Of a stretch of 64,000 bases of DNA, positions 26,089 to 34,993 are shown piece after piece. The translations under genes and the position numbers were made by a program. The stretch covers positions 2,294,001 to 2,358,000 of the forward strand of contig NZ_CP139447.1 of assembly GCF_047121295.1 (NCBI RefSeq), read 5' to 3'. Position 1 is the first letter of the stretch; every line of letters begins with the position of its first letter. Under the pieces are notes generated by a model. The model was not told the DNA's origin. It did not search any database and worked only from the letters and a program-made list of their open reading frames with translations. Source of the DNA: Longispora sp047121295 (GTDB taxonomy: Bacteria; Actinomycetota; Actinomycetes; Mycobacteriales; Micromonosporaceae).

Positions 26089-27201
26089 TCACCCTGTGGT
26101 GATCGCGTCGTAGCGGATGCGGTCGAAGGGGACGCCCGCCTCGGTCAGTCGGGCGCGGGTGGCGCGTACCATGGCGGCGGACCCGGCGACGTAGAAGTCG
26201 TGTTCGGGCCAGGGCCCGGCCGCCGCGCAGACCTCGCCCACCAGCCCGTGCGGGTGAGCACTGTCGGTTTGTTCGCTGAGGACAGGGGTGAACGACAGCC
26301 AAGGGTGCTGGGCGGTCAGGGCGTTGAGCGTGGGCACGTCGTAGAGGTCTTCGGAGTGCCTGACGCCGAAAAACAGGTACGCGGCGCGGCTGCGGTTGGT
26401 CTCGGCGAGCTGTTCGATGAGCGCCCGTAGCGGCGCGAGCCCGGTGCCGCCGGCCACGAACACCATGTCGCGCGCCGAGCTGAGGTCCAGCAGCATCGAT
26501 CCCATTGGTGCGCCGATCCGGATCATGTCGCCCGGCTGGAGCTTGCGGACCAGGGCGCTGGAGACTCCGGTGGCGCCGATGGCGCGGGCGTGGAAGTCCA
26601 GGGTGCCGTCGGCGCGGGGAGCGTTGGCCACCGAATATGACCGCCACAGTCTCGGCTGGTGCGATGTCTCCAGGCTCACGTACTGTCCCGCCCGGTAGGG
26701 GACCGGGTCCAGTGGCCGGACTGTGAACTGGGCCAGGTCGGCCCCGTGCCGTTCGTGGTGGATGACCTCGGCGTGCCAGTATGCCGGCAGGTCCGCGGCC
26801 TCGGCGGCCCCGGCGACCATGGTGGCGGCGATGACCCCGTACGCGTCCCGCCATGCCTGCTCGAACTCCGGACCCCACGCCGCTCCGACATGCTCAGTGA
26901 GCGCCGCGATCAGACAGTTTCCGACGACGTCGTAGTGCTCGGGCCGGGCGTGGAACTTGCGGTGGTCGCGGCCCAGCGAGGTCAGATAGGCGGCGAAGGC
27001 GTCAGGGTCATCGACGGTCTGCACGGCCTGGACGATCGCTTCGAGGAGGCGGGAGCGCTGGACGTCCATGGTGACCGGGAACAGCTCCCGCAGTTGCGGG
27101 TCGGCCAGGAACACCCGGGCGTAGAAGTTCGCGGCGAGAGTATCGCCCCGATCCTCGACGCAGGTCCAGCTCTCCTTGAGTAATCGTGCCAGTGTGCTCA
27201 T
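26089..27201 (-). CDS. flavohemoprotein-like nitric oxide dioxygenase
   Basis: 370 residues: globin domain 1-~135 with the proximal His region GRDHRKFHARPEHYDVVGNC, an FAD-binding barrel with RLWRSYSVANAP, and an NAD-binding lobe with FVAGGTGLAPLRAL and AYLFFGVRHSEDLYD. Converts NO and O2 to nitrate at the expense of NAD(P)H in the cytoplasm. Slightly shorter than enteric Hmp (~396). ATG with GAGGA upstream. Divergent from a PNPOx-like flavoprotein gene, suggesting shared redox or nitrosative-stress control. Confidence 0.88.
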   Translation of the reverse strand: MSTLARLLKESWTCVEDRGDTLAANFYARVFLADPQLRELFPVTMDVQRSRLLEAIVQAVQTVDDPDAFAAYLTSLGRDHRKFHARPEHYDVVGNCLIAALTEHVGAAWGPEFEQAWRDAYGVIAATMVAGAAEAADLPAYWHAEVIHHERHGADLAQFTVRPLDPVPYRAGQYVSLETSHQPRLWRSYSVANAPRADGTLDFHARAIGATGVSSALVRKLQPGDMIRIGAPMGSMLLDLSSARDMVFVAGGTGLAPLRALIEQLAETNRSRAAYLFFGVRHSEDLYDVPTLNALTAQHPWLSFTPVLSEQTDSAHPHGLVGEVCAAAGPWPEHDFYVAGSAAMVRATRARLTEAGVPFDRIRYDAITTG

Positions 27202-27382
27202 GGATCCTCACTGGTTGTGGGTGTTTGTGTGGGCCGGTGGGAGGGAATCCCCCACTTACCCGCTCACCCCTTCCCGCACACCGCCGCATCCCAGCGAACG
27301 TCACTGCCCGCACCCCGACGGATCGGGCGTCCGGCCTTCCCGCCGGACGGCCGACCGGAACAGAACACGGAAGGCAGACCCT

Positions 27383-27976
27383 TTGCATCCGACGTCGCTT
27401 CGACCCGGCTCAGCCGGCGAGCACGCACTGCAACAGCTCCACGGCACCGCCGAACGCGCCGAGCGGTTCTACCGTCAACAGGTGCGCGCCGCGCTCAACA
27501 GGCGCATGCGCGAGTTCCTCGCCCGCCAGGAGATGATGTTCCTGGCCACCTCCGACGCCGCCGGCGCATGCGATTCGACCTTCCGGGCCGGCCCGCCCGG
27601 ATTCGTGCGCTGCCTCAACCCGGAGACCGTGGCCTGGCCGGAGTACCGAGGCAACGGCGTGATGGCCAGCCTCGGCAACATCAGCGAGAACGGCCATGTC
27701 GGACTGCTGTTCGTCGACTTCGTCCACGACGGCATCGGCCTGCACGTCAACGGCACAGCCGAGATCGTCACCGACCGAAACCTGCGCGCCGAACATCCCG
27801 AACTCCCCACCGATCCGGCACCCGGCCGGCGCGCGGAACAGTGGGTGCTGGTGCACGTCGAGGAGGCGTACGTGCACTGCGCCAAACACATTCCCCGCCT
27901 CGCCCTGGCCGCGCCCGGCGAGACCGCTCGACGAAGGACAGACGACTATTTCGGCACCCGGAAGGACCAAACGTAG
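27383..27976 (+). CDS. pyridoxamine 5'-phosphate oxidase-family (split-barrel flavin) protein
   Basis: About 197 residues. TTG at 27383 is chosen because AAGG lies 8 nt upstream and upstream sequence is unlikely to be coding. Core: RREFLARQEMMFLATSDAAG-like strand, FRAGPPGFVRCLNPETVAWP, NGVMASLGNISENGHVGLLF. The C-terminus HVEEAYVHCAKHIPR is typical of the FMN/F420-binding split barrel proteins that reduce or oxidise small molecules. Divergent from the flavohemoprotein. Confidence 0.8.
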   Translation: MHPTSLRPGSAGEHALQQLHGTAERAERFYRQQVRAALNRRMREFLARQEMMFLATSDAAGACDSTFRAGPPGFVRCLNPETVAWPEYRGNGVMASLGNISENGHVGLLFVDFVHDGIGLHVNGTAEIVTDRNLRAEHPELPTDPAPGRRAEQWVLVHVEEAYVHCAKHIPRLALAAPGETARRRTDDYFGTRKDQT

Positions 27977-28085
27977 ACAGACAGACGGTCTGCTCACTTC
28001 ACGCCAGTCGGATGGTATCCGGCAAAAAGGCCCTTAGCGGATCGCGGCGCTGGGAGAGGGGCTAGTCGGCGCGAGGACGGGACCA

Positions 28086-28448
28086 TACGGCGACGAGTTC
28101 GGCAAGCTCTGGGACGGCGTGGTCGAGACGGGCGAGGCCACGACGGCCGCGAACCCCGCATATCTTGAGTACGACTTCGGGCGCAACCACTCCGGCCTGA
28201 AATTCACCATCCAGCAGGACGCCGCCGGGATCTACCGGATCACCGCATGGAAGGTCCAATACCTCAACCCATCGGGTACCTGGACCGACGTCATGCCCTA
28301 CCAGACGATCGGCTCCTCGGCGCAGGCCACCTACACCGCACCCGCGACCGTTCCGCCCACGTCGAAGATCCGACTGTATGTCCAAAACTCTAATGCGAAT
28401 GAATATCCCGCAGTCCAGGAGTTCCGCGTGACCGGACAGCCGAGCTGA
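28086..28448 (+). pseudogene. C-terminal discoidin-domain fragment
   Basis: Open frame with no plausible start: EFGKLWDGVVETGEATTAAN, AYLEYDFGRNHSGLKFTIQQ, RLYVQNSNANEYPAVQEFRV. It is a carbohydrate-binding F5/8C-like domain cut from a larger secreted protein. Similar in kind, not sequence, to the fragment at 13.8 kb. Confidence 0.55.
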
Positions 28449-28494
28449 ACCGCTGCGAGGGAGGAGCGTGTGTGAGGCCGGAGCGTTGAGCCCT

Positions 28495-28590
28495 GGCCTC
28501 ACACGATTGCTCGGCCACTCGGGCGGCGGCGTCACCGCGTACCAGCTGGCCGCCCGACACCCCGACCGGGTAGTTGTCAGTATCGACTGT
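28495..28590 (+). pseudogene. alpha/beta-hydrolase nucleophile-elbow fragment
   Basis: About 30 residues reading TRLLGHSGGGVTAYQLAARH then PDRVVV, the GxSxG elbow and following helix of an alpha/beta hydrolase. The rest is gone. Confidence 0.5.
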
Positions 28591-28942
28591 GGACGCTTAC
28601 GACACATTTTGACAACGATGGCCGTAACGGGGCTCTGTGCTGTTCGGCACTCGTTGCGGTGACCTGCCTCCTGAGCTTGGGAACTGCTTGAGTGCTCAAC
28701 GTGCGGGCCGGTCGTCTCGATCCCGCCTTCGCGGCTGGTGTCGGGGTACGGGTCCGTGGAATGGCGGGAACAGGGCCGCCGGCCTGCCGCGGCTGGGTCG
28801 CGCCGGCTGGCGGCAGTGTCGCGGGTAGTCATGGACTGGGCCGGCTGGCGCCGGAGCCATTCCATGACGGGCGTTCCCGCAGGTTGCGGCTTCGCGAGGG
28901 GGGATACTGAGGCCGGCAGATCGTGTCCGTCGGGGGGGTGTC
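28591..28942. other. intergenic stretch upstream of the SnoaL-like gene
   Basis: About 350 bp with no supported gene. GATACT near 28905 could serve as a -10 for the next gene. Confidence 0.35.
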
Positions 28943-29464
28943 ATGGGCGAGCAGGAGAACCGACGGATCCTGGAGCGGCTGTTCGGCGGGGACGGGATCG
29001 TCGCGCTGTCGGCTGAGGAGGAGTACGCCGCGCGGGCCGAGGACTTTGTCATGGACATGCCGCAGTCCGGTGAGCGGATCATGGGCCGTGACGCCATGCG
29101 GAAGATGCAGGAGGCGTATCCGGCTCCGCCGAGTATCCGGGTCCGCCGGATCATCGGTGACGGGGACCTGTTCGTGATGGAGGCAGTCAGCGACTACGGC
29201 GGCGACATCTACCACGTGTCGAACATCGTGGAGTTCCGCGACGGCCGGATCATTCGCGAGACCCGCTATTACGCCGCCCCGTTCCCTGCCCCTGAGTGGC
29301 GCTCCCGCTGGGTCGGGACTGCACCCGGTTTGGTTGACTCCTTGATCTGTGAGGATCTTGGTCCTCCTGGAAGGATGTCTTCGTGCCGAAAGCTTTCCCG
29401 CCCGAGTTCCGTCGTGATGTGGTCGCGGTCGCCCGCCGGGGTGACGCGCCGATCACGCAGATAG
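28943..29464 (+). pseudogene. SnoaL/NTF2-fold gene whose 3' end is cut by an insertion sequence
   Basis: Residues 1-124 (28943-29314) form a normal NTF2-fold protein: EEEYAARAEDFVMDMPQSGE, EAVSDYGGDIYHVSNIVEFR, DGRIIRETRYYAAPFPAPEW. At 29315 an IS3-family element begins; the frame reads 50 codons into it and stops at 29464. Removing the element and one GTC duplication restores ...RSRWV followed by SPMDDSNG and a stop at 30602, a 132-residue protein. Because only eight residues were replaced, the protein may still fold. Confidence 0.8.
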
Positions 29465-29667
29465 CGAAGGATTTCGGGATCTCCGATTCCTGCTTGCGTA
29501 ACTGGATGCATCAGGCCGACATCGCCGACGGCAACCGCCCGGGTGTGACCCGGGAAGAATCCGCTGAGCTGCGGGATCTGCGTAAACGCAACCGGCTGCT
29601 GGAACAGGAGAACGAGATCCTGCGCCGGGCCGCGGCCTACTTCGCCCGCGACATCGCCCCAAAATGA
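29383..29667 (+). CDS. IS3-family transposase OrfA
   Basis: 94 residues from GTG 29383 (GGAAGG upstream). HTH: ITQIAKDFGISDSCLRNWMH; leucine zipper LRKRNRLLEQENEILRRAAA. The slippery heptamer C CCA AAA lies at 29658-29664 immediately before the stop and would shift ribosomes by -1 into orfB, producing the OrfAB transposase as in other IS3 members. Confidence 0.9.
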   Translation: MPKAFPPEFRRDVVAVARRGDAPITQIAKDFGISDSCLRNWMHQADIADGNRPGVTREESAELRDLRKRNRLLEQENEILRRAAAYFARDIAPK

Positions 29668-30530
29668 TCTACCCGCTGGTCTGTGACCTTGCCGCCGACA
29701 AGATCCCCGTCGCGGTGACCTGCCGGGTGCTGGGCTTTTCCAAACAGGCGTTCTACCAGTGGAAGTGCGATCCGGTCAGTCAACGAGACTGGGACGACGC
29801 CCACCTGATCAACGCCGCCCTCGACGTCCACCGCGACGACCCGGCGTTCGGGTACCGGTTCATAGCAGACGAGCTCGCCGATGCAGGCCTCGCCGCCGGC
29901 CGCAACCGGGTGGCCAGACTGTGCTCGCAGCAACGCATCTGGTCGGTGTTCGCCAAACGGCGTGGCATGCACCGACGTGCGGGCCCGCCGGTGTACGACG
30001 ACCTGGTGCAGCGCCGTTTCACCTCGGTGGCACCGAACACGCTGTGGCTGACCGACATCACCGAACATCCGACAGGTGAGGGCAAGCTCTACCTGTGTGC
30101 GGTCAAGGACGTGTACTCCAACCGGATCGTGGGCTATTCCATCGACGCTCGGATGAGATCGAGCCTCGCGGTTACCGCGTTGCGCAACGCGGTCGCACTC
30201 CGCGGCCCGGCTGGCGGGACCCTGGTGCACTCCGACCGCGGCAGCCAGTTCCGCTCTCACAAGTTCGTTAAAGCGTTACGCCGCAACGGTTTGACCGGCT
30301 CGATGGGCCGGGTTGGGGCGTGCGGTGACAACGCCGCCATGGAATCGTTCTTCGCGCTCCTGCAGAAAAACGTACTCGACCGCCGACGCTGGGCCACCCG
30401 CGACGAACTACGCCTGGCGATCGTGACCTGGATCGAAAGGACCTACCACCGACGACGCCGTCAAGCCCGCCTCGGACGACTCACCCCGATCGAGTTTGAG
30501 ACACTACACAAGGCCACTCAACCGGCCTGA
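29664..30530 (+). CDS. IS3-family transposase OrfB (DDE)
   Basis: 288 residues: HTH_21 region DDPAFGYRFIADELADAGLA, catalytic Asp in TLWLTDITEH, Asp in LVHSDRGSQF, Glu in NAAMESFFALLQKNV. All three catalytic residues are present and the length is normal. Overlaps orfA by 4 bp. Confidence 0.92.
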   Translation: MIYPLVCDLAADKIPVAVTCRVLGFSKQAFYQWKCDPVSQRDWDDAHLINAALDVHRDDPAFGYRFIADELADAGLAAGRNRVARLCSQQRIWSVFAKRRGMHRRAGPPVYDDLVQRRFTSVAPNTLWLTDITEHPTGEGKLYLCAVKDVYSNRIVGYSIDARMRSSLAVTALRNAVALRGPAGGTLVHSDRGSQFRSHKFVKALRRNGLTGSMGRVGACGDNAAMESFFALLQKNVLDRRRWATRDELRLAIVTWIERTYHRRRRQARLGRLTPIEFETLHKATQPA

Positions 30531-30602
30531 ACACCGCTAACCCCGCGAGTCAACCAAACCGGGGGCAGTCCCGTCAGCCCGATGGACGATTCGAACGGCT
30601 GA

Positions 30603-30828
30603 CCCGCGAGAGTGTTCGCTCGGCTGGATCTTTCCCGTTGCGGACCGGCGGGTTGCGGATTGTGACCGACGGGTCTATGTGTTTTTTTGAGGTCTTCCAA
30701 TCGCCGCGACCGTCTGATCGGGCACCCTGGTACGTGTTGGAATCTTGGTTGGCGGCCCGGGTCCGCGACCTGCGGTGTGAGAACCACCGTCAACGGCGAC
30801 GGTGGTGCCGCTGTCCGTCTAGGGCGAT
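30603..30828. other. intergenic stretch
   Basis: About 225 bp; no gene supported. Confidence 0.35.
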
Positions 30829-31200
30829 GTGGTCTACGTGAAGTTCGAAATGACCCAGCAGATCAACGCCACCGCGAAGAAGATGTTCGACGCGGCCTCG
30901 GACGTGCAGAAGCTGGACAAGTGGATTCCGCCGGGCCTGCACCAGAAACTGATCTCGGACCGGAGCAACGCCGCCGAGTTCATGATCAGTGAGCACGCCC
31001 GGCGCGACGAGGCGAAGAAGCGGCTGACCTGGAACGACGGCAACGGGTCCGGGTACAAGGGCTGGGTGCAGGTCACGACGCCGGCCAGTCCTCTGAGGTG
31101 ACGATCCACTTGGAGACCCCGGCGGAGTCGGTGTCGCAGACGGAGATCGACAAGTTCCTCATGCAGGCTCTGGGCAGCCTTGACAAGCAGGTCGCCGCAG
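30829..31200 (+). pseudogene. SRPBCC-type (polyketide cyclase/START-fold) protein, frameshifted
   Basis: Starts YVKFEMTQQINATAKKMFDA, ASDVQKLDKWIPPG and continues to GYKGWVQV near 31075. One base is then missing: the next frame gives HDAGQSSEVTIHLETPAESV and EIDKFLMQALGSLDKQV, the C-terminal strand and long helix of the fold. Joined, the product would be about 125 residues. A GTG or ATG near 30829 has no strong ribosome site. Confidence 0.6.
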
Positions 31201-31232
31201 CCGGCGGAGGCGCCGTGCGGTACCGGCTCGTT

Positions 31233-31560
31233 CTATCTATATGTGGTGCACTCCCGTGGCCCGGTCCCCGGGCGTGCGCTGCTCAACTGAAACGCCCGCT
31301 GGGCCCAACAGCTGGCCCCTCGGCGGCGGCCACCGTCGTCACCATGTCCTTCGGGAAACAGCGGCCCGCCGGTCAGTTCGTCCGCATCGAGGTAGCGCAC
31401 CAGCAGTCGGCCGAGTTCCGGATCGCACACCACCATCCGGCCGGGCGTGCAGGACGGTGGCCTCGACGTCGGCGACGGTGGTGGGCAGGGCCTCGGCGAG
31501 GGTGAGCGGGGCTCGGGCGATCAGGGTGAACAGTGCCCGGTCCCGCAGCCGCGTCAACGG
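31233..31560 (-). pseudogene. degenerate fragment, family not recognised
   Basis: Two minus-strand frames join into one believable sequence: RLRDRALFTLIARAPLTLAE, ALPTTVADVEATVLHARPDG, then MVVCDPELGRLLVRYLDADE, LTGGPLFPEGHGDD. The end of one and start of the other overlap, implying a frameshift near 31440. It looks like a helical winged-helix-type protein end; function unknown. Confidence 0.35.
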
Positions 31561-31769
31561 AACCGCACCGGCAACGGCGGACGCGTCGAGCCCTCGACGT
31601 CACCGGGCAGCGAGGGGCTCGTCATTGTGGCCTGCGTGAATATGTCCTCAACGAAGCCGCCCACCGGTGAGGCAGCAGCGAAACGCCTGGACGTCTGACC
31701 CGTGATCGCACAGGGGCCGGACGTGACAAGCCCGGGGCGGGGCATCGGGCGCGCTGGCCGGTCGTCTCA

Positions 31770-32130
31770 GGCCGGGAACGTGGCGGCCCGCGCGACCACC
31801 TCGGCGACCTGCTCGGGCACCTCGTTCGGCAGGAAGAAGACGGCGCCGGGGATCGTGACCAGGTGCACGGTGGGGCAGGCCGCCAGCGTGCGCCGCTCCT
31901 AGTCGGTCAGCCCGCCGTCGCCCTTCTCGGCATGCACGACCCATGTCTGGACGCCCGCCAGACAGCCGCTCGGCGGGGCGTTCGTGTCGCCGCAGCCACC
32001 GCAGGTACTCGCGCAGCCCGAGACGCAGGTCGTGCGGGACGTTCCTGGCGAAGTCCGCCCGCAACTCGCCCTGGCGCTCGGCCGAGACCGGGATCTTCTT
32101 GGCCATCGACGTGACGCCCTTGGCCAGGAC
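31770..32130 (-). pseudogene. C-terminal part of an alpha/beta hydrolase, frameshifted
   Basis: Minus-strand segments in different frames follow the usual order: PHDLRLGLREYLRWLRRHER, then W..HAEKGDGGLTD around 31930, then RRTLAACPTVHLVTIPGAVF and FLPNEVPEQVAEVVARAATF. The catalytic Ser part is missing and there is an in-frame stop after GGLTD. It encodes only the cap-distal His side of the enzyme. Confidence 0.55.
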
Positions 32131-32227
32131 GGTCGCGGGCAGTCGACGGTCCTGCGCCGGGCGCGAAAAACGGTGACGGGTTCCTCCTCCGGTGGCGAAG
32201 GTGCCCCGGCGGTGCGGCCGGCGGGCC

Positions 32228-32271
32228 ACTGATCGGCTGTTGATCGATTGTTGGCGGTCCGGCGGCAGGGT
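32228..32271 (+). promoter_or_regulatory. SARP-type operator and -10 upstream of the secreted lectin gene
   Basis: Heptamers ACTGATC (32228), GTTGATC (32239) and GTTGGCG (32250) lie at exact 11-bp period; 9 bp after the last comes CAGGGT (32266-32271) as a -10. The same geometry occurs at four other promoters in this block. Confidence 0.65.
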
Positions 32272-32306
32272 CAGCGGGTCAGTGAAACCCCTTCCGGAGG
32301 TACCGC

Positions 32307-33215
32307 ATGAATGTCAGGAAAGTCCTACTGGGCCTCGCGGCCGTCGCCCTCGCCGGCCTGAGCCTGCTGCCGGCCACCGCCGCCAGCGCCGCGCCGGCGA
32401 AGCCCACCGCCGAGATGAGCATCGCCGTCGACCCCGGCGCGATCTTCGGCGCCATCGACAAGATCTTCTCGATGTACTCGCAGTCCAGCCAGTACAAGGC
32501 GTTCGTCAACGACATGCTCGCCAACGTCGACCAGGTCACCCAGTACCGGCAGAACATCGTCGTCATCTACATGGGCAAGGACTTCGACAAGAACATCAGC
32601 TGGGGGTGCCTGCAGGGCGGGCCGGACGGCAACAACCGGCCGATCTACAAGACGGGGCTGGTCAACGGGTACACCTATGGGGTGTTCGTCTTCGACCACG
32701 GTCGCTTCGACGCCGACGACTACTACGGCTCGCAGGCCTGGATGGACCAGCGCGGCAACTTCAGGCCGTCCTACCAGCGCAGCGACATCTTCAACCAGAA
32801 CGGCTGGCGGCTCGACTTCACCTCCCGGACCAACGCCACCGGCGGGGCGATCCGGTCGGCGTTCCCCGGCAAGTGCGTGGACCTGGATCAGAACAACCGC
32901 TACAACGGCGCGAAGATCCAGTCCTACGACTGCAACGGTACCGACGCCCAGCACTGGTCGGTGCAGGGCAGCGGTGAGATCAAGCTCGCCGGCACCGACT
33001 TCTGCCTGGACGCCTGGGCCGGTCAGGGCAGCCCGGTCCGGCTCTGGGGCTGCAACGGCACCGCCGCCCAGCGCTGGTACTACGACCCGAACACCCAGGC
33101 CTTCGCCCACGAGGGCGGCGTCTGCATGGACGTGACCAACGGGAACCGCAACAACAGCACCCCGCTCCAGGTGTACGCCTGCAACCAGACCGACTCGCAG
33201 CGGTGGACCTTCTAG
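32307..33215 (+). CDS. secreted protein with ricin-type beta-trefoil lectin domain
   Basis: 302 residues. Sec signal peptide 1-29 (KVLLGLAAVALAGLSLLPAT, ending ASAAPA). Residues ~35-175 are a domain I do not recognise (IFGAIDKIFSMYSQSSQYKA...). Residues ~180-302 are a three-lobed ricin B lectin with QxW-type repeats: DAQHWSV, AAQRWYY, DSQRWTF, and CVDLDQN/CLDAWAG/CMDVTNG. It would bind galactose- or xylose-type glycans outside the cell. GGAGG lies 6 nt before the ATG. Controlled by an operator shared with the SARP block. Confidence 0.85.
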   Translation: MNVRKVLLGLAAVALAGLSLLPATAASAAPAKPTAEMSIAVDPGAIFGAIDKIFSMYSQSSQYKAFVNDMLANVDQVTQYRQNIVVIYMGKDFDKNISWGCLQGGPDGNNRPIYKTGLVNGYTYGVFVFDHGRFDADDYYGSQAWMDQRGNFRPSYQRSDIFNQNGWRLDFTSRTNATGGAIRSAFPGKCVDLDQNNRYNGAKIQSYDCNGTDAQHWSVQGSGEIKLAGTDFCLDAWAGQGSPVRLWGCNGTAAQRWYYDPNTQAFAHEGGVCMDVTNGNRNNSTPLQVYACNQTDSQRWTF

Positions 33216-33231
33216 TACGGTGACCGGTCCT

Positions 33232-33256
33232 CCCCCGTGCCCGCGTGGCACGGGGG
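33232..33256. terminator. bidirectional terminator
   Basis: Perfect 10-bp stem CCCCCGTGCC/GGCACGGGGG with a 5-nt loop, placed between the convergent lectin and kinase genes. Confidence 0.75.
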
Positions 33257-33260
33257 CGGA

Positions 33261-34988
33261 TCAGTGCTGGGCGTGCCGGGCCGCGGCGGCCAGGGACTGA
33301 GCGCTGTCGTACCGCAGCGCCGGGTCCTTCGCCATCGCCTTCTCGATCACGGCGCGGACCGCCTCCGGCACCGTGGCCGGCAGCGGGGGCGGCGGCTCGT
33401 GGATGTGCTTCAGCGCGACCCGTACCGGGTGGTCCGCGGTGAACGGCGGCCGGCCGGTCAGGCAGCGGTAGCCGACGACACCGAGGCTGTACAGGTCGGC
33501 CGCCGGGGTGACCGGCTCGCCGGCCGCCTGCTCGGGGGCGAGGTAGGCGGCCGTGCCCAGTACCGCGCCGGCCGTGGTCTCGTGGTCGGCCCGCAGGCCG
33601 CGCGCGATCCCGAAGTCGGTGAGCACCAGGGTGCCGTCGGGGCGGAGCAGCAGGTTGGCCGGCTTGACGTCGCGGTGCACCACGCCGAGGGCGTGCGCGG
33701 CGGACAGCGCGTCGGCGGCCTGGGCCAGCAGGTCCAGGGTCCGCGCGGGGTCGAGAGTGGGCTCCTCGTCGAGGAGCGCGCCGAGGGTGCTGCCGTTGAC
33801 GTACTCCATCACCAGGTAGGGCGCGCCGTCGGCGGTCTCGCCGTAGTCGTGGATCCGGGCCACGTTGGGGTGGTCCAGCCCGGCCATGATCCGGGCCTCG
33901 CTCCGGAACCGGGCGAGGAATCCGGGCTGGCCGGCGAGCTCGGCGTGCAGCAGCTTGACGGCGACGGACCGTTCGAGGACGAGGTCCGTGCCGAGCCAGA
34001 CTCCGCCCATGCCGCCGGCCGCGATCCGGCGGAGCAGGCGGTACCGCCCGCCGATGTCGGTCATCGGCTCGGGCTCACCGACGGGGCGCACGACGGTGGT
34101 GGCGTCGTTCGCCGGAGGCGCGAGCGGGGTGACCGGGGCCGGCGGGCTCTTCGGACCGCGGCGCGCCCAGAGTCGGCGACAGATCGGCGGCGCCAGCATC
34201 CCGCCGGCGAGCAGTATGCCGGCGAGCAGTACCCACCACCAGGGCGCGATGCCCGTCCTGCCCGGGCCGCCCGCCGTCGTGGCCGGGCCGGTCGCCGCGC
34301 TGGTGGCGGACGGCGCCACCGGTGGCGTACCGCTGCTCGCCGGGCTGACGGGGGCGGCCGTGCGGGCGCTCTCGGTCCGGCCGGGGACGGCGGGGGCGAC
34401 CGCGGTGGCTGGCGCCCGGGTCGGGGTGTTCGGGGCATTCGGGGTGACTGGCGGGGGCGGGGCCGGTGCCGGGGGCGGCGACGTGTCGAACAGCCAGCTC
34501 TGGGGCTGGCCCGGCTGGCACGGCCGCGTTTCGAGCGGCCGGCCGGCGCCGACGTCGGTGACGCAGTTGCCGGATTGGAGGTTGACGATCTTGTAGGCGT
34601 TGGGGATGTTGTCGACGATGCCCATCCACCACTTCTGGTTGTCGTTGCAGCAGTTGCCCCACAGGGTCACGGTCCTGCCGTCCTCGACCTTCTGGTCGAA
34701 GACCCGTTCCAGGCCGTTCGGCGCCCGGTTCACCAGCTTCGAGTGTGGATGGCCGAGGGTGTACTCGAAGAAGGTCTGGGACCAGTCGCCGACATAGGCC
34801 GCCGAGACCAGGTTGACCCCGTCGGCGGCGAGGTCGGCCCCGGCCACGGCGATCACCCGGCCGGTGTCGACGTTCCTGATCCGCATGGCGGTGCCGAACG
34901 CCGCGGCCGGGCCGGTCGGCACGACCAGGCTGGCGGCGGCGAGCAGCGCGACGAGCAGGAACTGTCGGAACCGGGGTCGCAAGTCCAC
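33261..34988 (-). CDS. receptor-like Ser/Thr kinase with N-terminal lectin-like ectodomain and C-terminal kinase
   Basis: 575 residues from GTG 34988, 5 nt after the stop of the upstream kinase gene; the frame continues upstream but is antisense-like there. Order: signal peptide 1-30 (FLLVALLAAASLVVPTGPAA), ricin/RICIN-like domain ~31-155 (VFDQKVEDGRTVTLWGNCCN, NCVTDVGAGRPLETRPCQPG), Pro/Ala/Thr linker, transmembrane helix ~255-275 (WWWVLLAGILLAGGM), kinase 309-575 with AAGGMGGVW, AVKLL, HRDVKPANLL and DFG. Kinase last is the reverse of PknB-type proteins and like eukaryotic lectin receptor kinases. An internal ATG at codon 309 could give a separate cytosolic kinase. Confidence 0.8.
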   Translation of the reverse strand: MDLRPRFRQFLLVALLAAASLVVPTGPAAAFGTAMRIRNVDTGRVIAVAGADLAADGVNLVSAAYVGDWSQTFFEYTLGHPHSKLVNRAPNGLERVFDQKVEDGRTVTLWGNCCNDNQKWWMGIVDNIPNAYKIVNLQSGNCVTDVGAGRPLETRPCQPGQPQSWLFDTSPPPAPAPPPPVTPNAPNTPTRAPATAVAPAVPGRTESARTAAPVSPASSGTPPVAPSATSAATGPATTAGGPGRTGIAPWWWVLLAGILLAGGMLAPPICRRLWARRGPKSPPAPVTPLAPPANDATTVVRPVGEPEPMTDIGGRYRLLRRIAAGGMGGVWLGTDLVLERSVAVKLLHAELAGQPGFLARFRSEARIMAGLDHPNVARIHDYGETADGAPYLVMEYVNGSTLGALLDEEPTLDPARTLDLLAQAADALSAAHALGVVHRDVKPANLLLRPDGTLVLTDFGIARGLRADHETTAGAVLGTAAYLAPEQAAGEPVTPAADLYSLGVVGYRCLTGRPPFTADHPVRVALKHIHEPPPPLPATVPEAVRAVIEKAMAKDPALRYDSAQSLAAAARHAQH

Positions 34989-34993
34989 TGTGC

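Larger units (their letters stand above)
29315..30572 (+). mobile_element. IS3-family insertion sequence, 1258 bp, apparently intact
   Basis: 26-bp terminal inverted repeats with a single mismatch (outer ends GGGACTGC, inner ends GGTTTGGTTGACTC) and a perfect 3-bp target duplication GTC at 29312-29314 and 30573-30575. Both transposase frames are complete. Recent insertion is likely. Confidence 0.92.

Noticed and set aside
24677..26878. 733-codon open frame on the minus strand
   Set aside because: Shadows the HTH-STAS-STAS operon and the flavohemoprotein; no motif and Arg/Pro/Gly-rich composition.
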